Assembly (NCBI GenBank): GCA_023935145.1 | Contig: CM043700.1 | Location: 34,629,456-34,693,455 of the forward strand | Length of the DNA: 64,000 bases | Direction of reading: 5' to 3' | DNA from: Bretschneidera sinensis | Taxonomy: Eukaryota; Streptophyta; Magnoliopsida; Brassicales; Akaniaceae | Notes under the pieces: generated by a model | Told to the model about the DNA's origin: nothing | Databases searched by the model: none | What the model saw: only the letters and a program-made list of their open reading frames with translations | Part shown: positions 57,402-64,000 of the stretch, piece by piece | How positions within the stretch are numbered: the first letter of the stretch is position 1 | Layout of the letters: every line of letters starts with the position of its first letter | Program-made: the position numbers and the translations under genes

Positions 57402-58145
57402 TCTGTTGGTTTTTTGAAGAGAGACTTATTCTATGTTCTAATTCTAATTGAATTTCCTGCTGGAGAAGTGGTGTTTTTGTCCATTCGGTGTACGTTTCTG
57501 TTGATTTTTTGAAGGAAAGACTAATTCCGAAGTCTAATTTGCACTTGAATTCATTATGGTAAACATTATGTTTTTTTTTTCCTTTCGGTGGTCCTTGTCC
57601 ATTTGTCATTTGAAGAAAGACTGATTCTGAATTCTAATTCAAATTGAATTTCATGCTGGTAAAGACTCAAATGAATTTCATGCATATTGTTTTGTCCTTT
57701 CGGTGGTGCATTCCTGGTGGTTTTGAATTATTTAAGGGAAAGACTATATTCTTTTGGTCCCTTCGATTGTGCATGTCCGTTGGTTTTCTGACGAGAGACT
57801 TGTTCTAAATTCTAATTCTTATTGAATTTAATGCTGGAAAAGTTGTATTATTGTCCCTTTGGTGGTGTCTTTCTGTTGGTTTTTTGAAGGAAAGACTAAT
57901 TCTGAATTCTATTTGCACTTGAATTCATTATGGTAAACATTATGTTTTTTTGTTCATTTGGTGGTCCTTGTCCCTTTGTCTTTTGAAGAAAGATTAATTC
58001 TGAATTCTAAGTCAACTTTGATTCCATGCTGGCAAAGATTCAAAGGAATTTCATGCAGGCAAACATCGTCTTGTTTTGTCCCTTCGGTGATGCATTCTTG
58101 GTGGTTTTGAATTATTTATGGGAAACATTATATTCTTTTGGTCCC

Positions 58146-58353
58146 AAAGATATTTTAGAGGTTCATAAAGGTCCATTTACAGGTGAACGCCATAAAGGAC
58201 TATATGAAATCCTAACAACATCATGGTACGCTCAATTATCTCTTAACCTAGCTATGTTAGGCTCTTTAACCATTGTTGTAGCTCACCATATGTATTCTAT
58301 GCCCCCTTATCCATATCTAGTTGTTGATTATGGTATAGAGCTATCATTGTTAA
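58146..58353 (+). pseudogene. psaA: psaA fragment 37 (group epsilon)
   Basis: Duplicate of fragment 33; open. CAGGTGAACGCC in place of CAGGTCAACGCC. Confidence 0.9.
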
Positions 58354-59100
58354 TGTCTGTTGGTTTTCTGAAGAGAGACTTATTCTATGTTCTAATTCTA
58401 ATTGAATTTCATGTTGGAAAAAGGGTATTTTTGTCCCTTCAGTTGTGCGTTTTTGTTGATTTTTTGAAGGAAAGACTAATTTCGAAGTCTAATTTTCACT
58501 TGAATTCATTATGGTAAACATTATGTTTTTTTTGTCTTTTCGGTGGTCCTTGTCCATTTGTCATTTGAAGAAAGACTAATTCTGATTTCTAATTCAAATC
58601 GAATTCCATGCTGGTAAAGTCTCAAATGAATTTCATGCATATTGTTTTGTCCCTTCGGTGGTGCATTCCTGGTGGTTTTGAATTATTTAAGGGAAACACT
58701 GTATTCTTTTGGTCCCTTCGATTGTGCATGTCCGTTGGTTTTCTAACGAGAGACTTGTTCTAAATTCTAATTCTTATTGAATTCCATGCTGGAAAAGTTG
58801 TATTATTGTCCCTTCGGTGGTGTCTTTCTGTTGGTTTTTTGAAGGAAAGACTAATTCTGAATTCTATTTGCACTTGAATTCATTATGGTAAACATTATGT
58901 TTTTTTGTCCCTTTGGTGGTCCTTGTCCCTTTGTCATCTGAAGAAAAACAAATTCTCAATTCTACATCAAATTGAATTCCATGCTAGCAAAGATTCAAAT
59001 GAATTTCATGCAGACAAACATCGTGTTGTTTTGTCGCTTCGGCGGTGCATTCTTTGTGGTTTTTAATTATTTATGGGAAACGTTGTATTCTTTTGATCCC

Positions 59101-59307
59101 TAAGATATTTTTGAGGTTCATAAAGGTCCATTAACAGGTCAAGGCCATAAAAAACTACATGATATCCTAAAAATGTCATGGCATGTCAATTATCTCTTCA
59201 CCTAGCTATGTTAGGCTCTTTAACCATTGTTGTAGCTCACCATATCTATTCCATGCCCCCTTTTCCATTTCTAGCTACTGATTATAGTACAGAATTGTCA
59301 TTGTTCA
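59101..59307 (+). pseudogene. psaA: psaA fragment 38 (group delta)
   Basis: Duplicate of fragment 34. Starts TAAGATAT; CTCTTCACC in place of CTCTTAACC. Confidence 0.9.
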
Positions 59308-60054
59308 TGTCTGTTGGTTTTCTGAAGAGAGACTTACTTTGAGTTCTAATTCTAATTGAATTCCATGCTGGAAAAGTTGTATTATTGTCCCTACGGTTGT
59401 GCTTTTTTGTTGGTTTTCTGAAGGAAAGACTAATTCCGAATTCTAAGTTGAACTTGAATTAATTATGGTAAACATTATTTTTTTTTTGTCCTTTCGGTGG
59501 TCATTGTCCATCTGTCATTTGAAGAAAGACTAATTCTGAATTCTAATTGAAATTGAATTCCATGCTGGTAAAGATTCAAATAAATTTCATGCATATTGTT
59601 TTGTCCCTTCGGTGGTGCATTCCTGGTGGTTTTGAATTATTTATGGGAAATACTGTATTCTTTTAGTCCCTTCGATTGTGCATGTCCGTTGGTTTTCTGA
59701 CGAGAGACTTGCTCTAAATTCTAATTCTTATTGAATTCCATGCTGGAAAAGTTGTGTTATTGTCCCTTCAGTGGTGCCTTTCTGTTGATCTTTTGAAGGA
59801 AAGACTACTTCTGAATTCTATTTGCACTTGAATTTATTATGGTAAACATTATATTTTTTTGTCCCTTCGGTGGTCCTTGTCCCTTTGTCATTTGAAGAAA
59901 GATTAATTCTGAATTCTAAATCAACTTTGATTCAATGCTGGCAAAGATTCAAATGAATTTCATGCAGGCAAACATCGTATTGTTTTGTCCCTTCGGTGAT
60001 GCATTCTTGGTGGTTTTGAATTATTTATGGGAAATATTGTATTCTTTTGGTCCC

Positions 60055-60261
60055 AAAGATATTTTTGAGGTTCATAAAGGTCCATTTATAGGTCAAGGCC
60101 ATAAAGGACTATATAAAATTCTAAAAACATCATGGCATGTCAATTATCTCTTAACCTAGCTATGTTAGGCTCTTTAACCATTGTTGTAGCTCACCATATC
60201 TATTCCATGCCCCCTTTTCCATATCTAGCTACTGATTATAGTACAGAACTGTCATTGTTCA
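60055..60261 (+). pseudogene. psaA: psaA fragment 39 (group delta)
   Basis: Duplicate of fragment 35 with the same TAA stop. TTTATAGGTC. Confidence 0.9.
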
Positions 60262-60971
60262 TGTCTGTTGGTTTTATAAAGAGAGACTTATTTTGAGTTC
60301 TAATTCTAATTGAATTCCGTGTCGAAAAAGTTGTATTATTGTCCATTCGGTTGTGCTTTTCTAAAGGAAAGACTAATTCCGAATTCTAATTTGAACTTGA
60401 ATTCATTATGGTAAACATTATGTTTTTTTGTCCCTTCGGTGGTCCTTGTCCCTCTGTCATTTGAAGAAAGGCTAATTCTGAATTCTCAATCAAATTGAAT
60501 TCCATGCTGTAAAGATTCAAAAGAATTTTCATGCATATTGTTTTGTCCTTTCGGTGGTGAATTCTTGAAGGTTTTGAATTATTTATGGGAAACATTGTTT
60601 TCTTTTGGCCCCTTCGATTGTGCATGTCCGTTGGTTTTCTAACGAGAGACTTATTCTAAATTCTAATTTTAATTGAATTCTATGATGGAAAAGTTGTAAT
60701 ATTATCCCTTCAGTGGTGCCTTTCTTATGGGTTTTTTTTGTAGGAAAGACTAATTCTGAATTCTATTTGAACTTGAATTCATTATGGTAAACATTATGTT
60801 TTTTTTGTCCCTTCGGTGGTACTTGTCCCTTTGTTATTTGAAGAAAGACTAATTCTGAATTCTAAATCAACTTTAATTCCATGTGGGCAAAGATTCAAAT
60901 GAATTTCATGCAGACAAAGATCGTCTTGTTTTGTCCCTTCGGTGGTGTATTCCTGGTGGTTTTGAATTATT

Positions 60972-61050
60972 GTTGTAGCTCATCATATGTATTCCCTGCC
61001 ACCTTATCCATATCTAGTTGTTGATTATGGTACAGTGCTGTCATTGTTCA
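60972..61050 (+). pseudogene. psaA: psaA fragment 40 (group epsilon, 5'-truncated)
   Basis: Same truncation joint as fragment 36, without that copy's 2-bp insertion. TACAGTGCTG is private. Confidence 0.88.
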
Positions 61051-61796
61051 TGTCTGTTGGTTTTCTGAAGAGAGACTTATTCTATGTTCTAATTCTAATT
61101 GAATTTCATGCTGGAAAAGTGGTGTTTTTGTCCATTCGGTGTACGTTTCTGTTGATTTTTTGAAGGAAAGACTAATTCCGAAGTCTAATTTGCACTTGAA
61201 TTCATTATGGTAAACATTATGTTTTTTTTGTCCTTTCGGTGGTCCTTGTCCATTTGTCATTTGAAGAAAGACTGATTCTGAATTCTAATTCAAATTGAAT
61301 TTCATGCTGGTAAAGACTCAAATGAATTTCATGCATATTGTTTTGTCCTTTCGGTGGTGCATTCCTGGTGGTTTTGAATTATTTAAGGGAAAGACTATAT
61401 TCTTTTGGTCCCTTCGATTGTGCATGTCCGTTGGTTTTCTGACGAGAGACTTGTTCTAAATTCTAATTCTTATTGAATTTCATGCTGGAAAAGTTGTATT
61501 ATTGTCCCTTTGGTGGTGCCTTTCTGTTGATTTTTTGAAGGAAAGACTAATTCTAAATTCTATTTGTACTTGAATTCATTATGGTAAACATTATGTTTTT
61601 TTGTTCCTTTGGTGGTCCTTGTCCCTTTGTCATTTGAAGAAAGATTAATTCTGAATTCTAAATCAACTTTGATTCCATGCTGGCAAAGATTCAAATGAAT
61701 TTCATGCTGGCAAACATCGTACCATTTTGTCCCTTCGGTGATGCATTCTTGGTGGTTTTGAATTATTTATGGGAAACATTGTATTCTTTTGGTCCC

Positions 61797-61994
61797 AAAG
61801 ATATTTTTGAGGTTCATAAAGGTCCATTTACAGGTTAAGGCCATAATAAAATTCTAAAAACATCATGGCATGTCAATTATCTCTTAACCTAGCTATGTTA
61901 GGCTCTTTAACCATTGTTGTAGCTCACCATATCTATTCCATGCCCCCTTTTCCATATCTAGCTACTAATTATAGTACAGAACTGTCATTGTTCA
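61797..61994 (+). pseudogene. psaA: psaA fragment 41 (group delta)
   Basis: Group-delta frameshift plus a further deletion of about 9 bp (CATAATAAAATTC) and TTAAGG stop. Confidence 0.88.
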
Positions 61995-62732
61995 TATCTG
62001 TTGGTTTTATGAAGAGAGACTTATTTTGAGTTCTAATTCTAATTGAATTCCGTGCCTGAAAAGTTGTATTATTGTTCCTTCGGTTATGCTTTTCTGAAGG
62101 AAAGACTAATTCCGAATTCTAATTTGAACTTGAATTCATTATGGTAAACATTATGTTTTTTTGTCCCTTCGGTGGTCCTTGTCCCTCTGTCATTTGAAGA
62201 AAGACTAATTCTGAATTCTCAATCAAATTGAATTCCATGCTGGTAAAGATTCAAAAGAATTTTCATGCATATTGTTTTGTCCCTTCGGTGGTGAATTCTT
62301 GATGGTTTTGAAGTATTTATGGGAAACATTGTTTTCTTTTGGTCCCTTCGATTGTGCATGTCCGTTGGTTTTCTGACGAGAGACTTATTCTAAATTCTAA
62401 TTTTAATTGAATTCCATTATGGAAAACTTGTATTATTGTCCCTTCAGTGGTGCCTTTCTGATGTGTTTTTTTGTAGGAAAGACTAATTCTGAATTCTATT
62501 TGCACTTGAATTCATTATGGTAAATATTATGTTTTTTTGTCCCTTCGGTGGTACTTGTCCCTTTGTCATTTGAAGAAAGACTAATTCTGAATTCTAAATC
62601 AACTTTAATTCCATGCGGGCAAAGATTCAAATGAATTTCATGTAGACAAAGATCGTATTGTTTTGTCCCTTCGGTGGTGCATTCTTGGTGGTTTTGAATT
62701 ATTTATAGGAAACATTGTATTCTTTTGGTCCC

Positions 62733-62940
62733 AAAGATATTTTAGAGGTTCATAAAGGTACATTTACAGGTCAAGGCCATAAAGGACTATATGAAATCCT
62801 AACAAAATCATGGCATGCTCAATTATCTCTTAACCTAGCTATGTTAAGCTCTTTAACCATTGTTGTAGCTCACCATAAGTATTCCATGACCCCTTATCCA
62901 TATGTAGCTACTGAATATGATACAGAACTGTCATTGTTTA
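62733..62940 (+). pseudogene. psaA: psaA fragment 42 (group gamma)
   Basis: Open. ACAAAATCATGG, CACCATAAG and GAATATGATAC are private changes. Confidence 0.9.
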
Positions 62941-63686
62941 TGTCTGTTGTTTTTCTAAACAGAGACTTATTCTGCATTCTAATTCTAATTGAGTTCCATG
63001 CTGAAAAAGTTGTATTATTGACCCTTCGGTTGTGCTTTTCTGTTAGTTTTTTGAAGGAAATACTAATTCTCAATTCTAATTTGACCTTGTATTCATTATG
63101 GTAAACATTATGTTTTTTTGTCCCTTCGGTGGTCCTTGTCCCTCTATCGTCTGAAGAAAGACTAATTTTGAATTCTAATTCAAATTGAATTCCATGCTGG
63201 TAAAGATTCAAATGAATTTCATGCATATTGTTTTGTTCCTTCGGTGGTGCATTCCTGGTGGTTTTGAATTATTTATGGGAAACATTGTTTTCTTTTGGTC
63301 CATTCGATTGTGCATGTCCGTTGGTTTTCTGACGAGAGACTTATTCTAAATTCTAATTTTAATTGAATTCCATGATGGAAAGGTTGTATTATTGTCCCAT
63401 CGGTGGTGCCTTTTTGAGGGGTTTTTATAGGAAAGACTAATTCTGAATTCTATTTGCACTTGAATTCATTATGGTAAACATTATGTTTTTTTGTCCCTTC
63501 GGTGGTCCTTGTCCCTTTGTCATTTGAAGAAAGATTAATTCTGAATTCTAAATCAACTTTAATTCCATGCGGGCAAAGATTCAAATGAATTTCATGTAGG
63601 CAAACATTGTATTGTTTTGTCCCTTCGGTGGTGCATTCCTGGTGGTTTTGAATTATTTATGGGAAACATTGTATTCTTTTGGTCCC

Positions 63687-63894
63687 AAAGATATTTTAGA
63701 GGTTCATAAAGGTCCATTTACAGATCAAGGCCATAAAGGACTAGATGAAATCCTAACAACATCATGGCATGCTCAATTATCTCTTAACCTAGCTATGTTA
63801 GGCTCTTTAACCATTGTTGTAGCTCACCATATGTATTCCATGATCCCTTATCCATATCTAGCTACTGATTATGGTACAGAACTGTCATTGTTCA
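63687..63894 (+). pseudogene. psaA: psaA fragment 43 (group gamma)
   Basis: Last copy in the window. ACAGATCAAGG and ACTAGATG as in fragments 31 and 32. The array continues to the window edge. Confidence 0.9.
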
Positions 63895-64000
63895 TGTCTA
63901 TTGTTTTTCTGAACAGAGACTTATTCTGCGTTCTAATTCTAATTGAGTTCTATGTTGGAAAAGTTGTATTATTGTCCCTTTGGTTGTGCTTTTCTGTTGG

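Larger units (their letters stand above)
54370..57945 (+). repeat. Macro-duplication II, copy 1
   Basis: Matches 58,022-61,597 at an offset of about 3,652 bp. It includes psaA fragments 33-36 in the order epsilon, delta, delta, truncated epsilon; the second copy has 37-40 in the same order. Confidence 0.88.
58022..61597 (+). repeat. Macro-duplication II, copy 2
   Basis: Second copy of 54,370-57,945. The start of a third partial copy may follow at about 61,600 (fragment 41). Confidence 0.88.
25323..64000 (+). repeat. Satellite array with psaA-bearing higher-order repeats (continues past the window)
   Basis: Units are built from four monomer variants: (a) GGTGCATTCCTGGTGG...CTTTTGG, ~61 bp; (b) TTCGATTGTGCATGTCCGTTGG..., ~96 bp; (c) GGTGCCTTTCTGTTGG..., ~98 bp; (d) GGTCCTTGTCCCTTTGTC..., ~114 bp. 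In psaA units the first ~12 bases of (b) are replaced by a ~208-bp psaA fragment. Unit lengths are ~380 bp (no psaA) and ~575 bp (with psaA); the two in alternation give ~957 bp. Spacing between psaA fragments is mostly ~575 or ~957 bp. Interrupted by a partial LTR and a LINE. Confidence 0.92.

Noticed and set aside
25505..63226. Minus-strand ORFs of 60-110 codons in each unit ([23 protein letters not shown])
   Set aside because: They are the reverse reading of AT-poor-stop satellite monomers, recur with every unit, lack domains and have varied ends. I treat them as chance frames.
25323..64000. Functional psaA or a piece of plastid genome (contamination)
   Set aside because: Only ~69 codons are present, always flanked by nuclear satellite sequence, with stops and frameshifts, and interrupted by nuclear LINE and LTR insertions.
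25323..64000. CRISPR array
   Set aside because: The repeats are hundreds of bases long, diverged and without short unique spacers, and the DNA is plant nuclear.
1..64000. tRNA, rRNA or other structured RNA genes
   Set aside because: No cloverleaf, rRNA or snRNA motif was seen by eye. The tRNA-like words at 20,818-21,196 belong to the SINE-like element.

Overview
The window looks like nuclear DNA of a flowering plant, probably a eudicot, from a gene-poor and repeat-rich (heterochromatin-like) region. Evidence: nested LTR retrotransposons of plant type, a plant LINE, a SINE-like element and a hAT-type MITE, AT-rich spacers, and a tandem array that carries a piece of the chloroplast gene psaA. 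I found no intact host protein-coding gene. The species cannot be named from the sequence.

Layout. (1) 1-16,011: a degenerate Ty3/gypsy element on the minus strand, here called element C. It is of the Tat type, with two RNase H domains and an antisense extra ORF that has two introns. Its gag is split by a solo LTR (13,608-15,124, TSD GAGCT). Between its pol and its antisense ORF lies a second minus-strand element, A (1,594-8,222), which has LTRs and gag but no pol (TR-GAG-like). (2) 16,012-23,285: AT-rich intergenic DNA with an old ~446-bp duplication, a hAT-like MITE with an 8-bp TSD, a duplicated CT-rich segment, a tandemly duplicated 287-bp segment that carries a SINE-like insertion, and about 550 bp of ATT/AAT microsatellite. 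(3) 23,286-64,000 and beyond: a large tandem array.

The array is the main discovery. Its base is a diverged ~95-100 bp monomer. Four monomer variants form a ~380-bp unit. In most units a ~208-bp internal fragment of chloroplast psaA (photosystem I P700 apoprotein A1) sits at one fixed position in one monomer, giving ~575-bp units; units with and without psaA alternate to give ~957-bp higher-order repeats. I count 41 full or nearly full psaA fragments plus two truncated ones. All share the same two junctions, and nearly all share the same changes from PsaA, so one organelle-DNA insertion was captured by a satellite and amplified with it. The first 2 kb of the array (23,286-25,322) has monomers only, which looks like the state before capture.

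The array also records its own turnover: at least five psaA subfamilies, a 4.2-kb and a 3.65-kb macro-duplication, and a 612-bp segment that is identical at two places 17.8 kb apart. It has been invaded by a partial LTR (30,069-31,054) and by a 5'-truncated LINE (32,092-34,730) with a 13-bp target-site duplication.

All statements come from reading the sequence and from remembered family features. Percent identities and database matches were not computed. Coordinates of diverged repeats are good to a few bases where junctions are clear, and to tens of bases otherwise.
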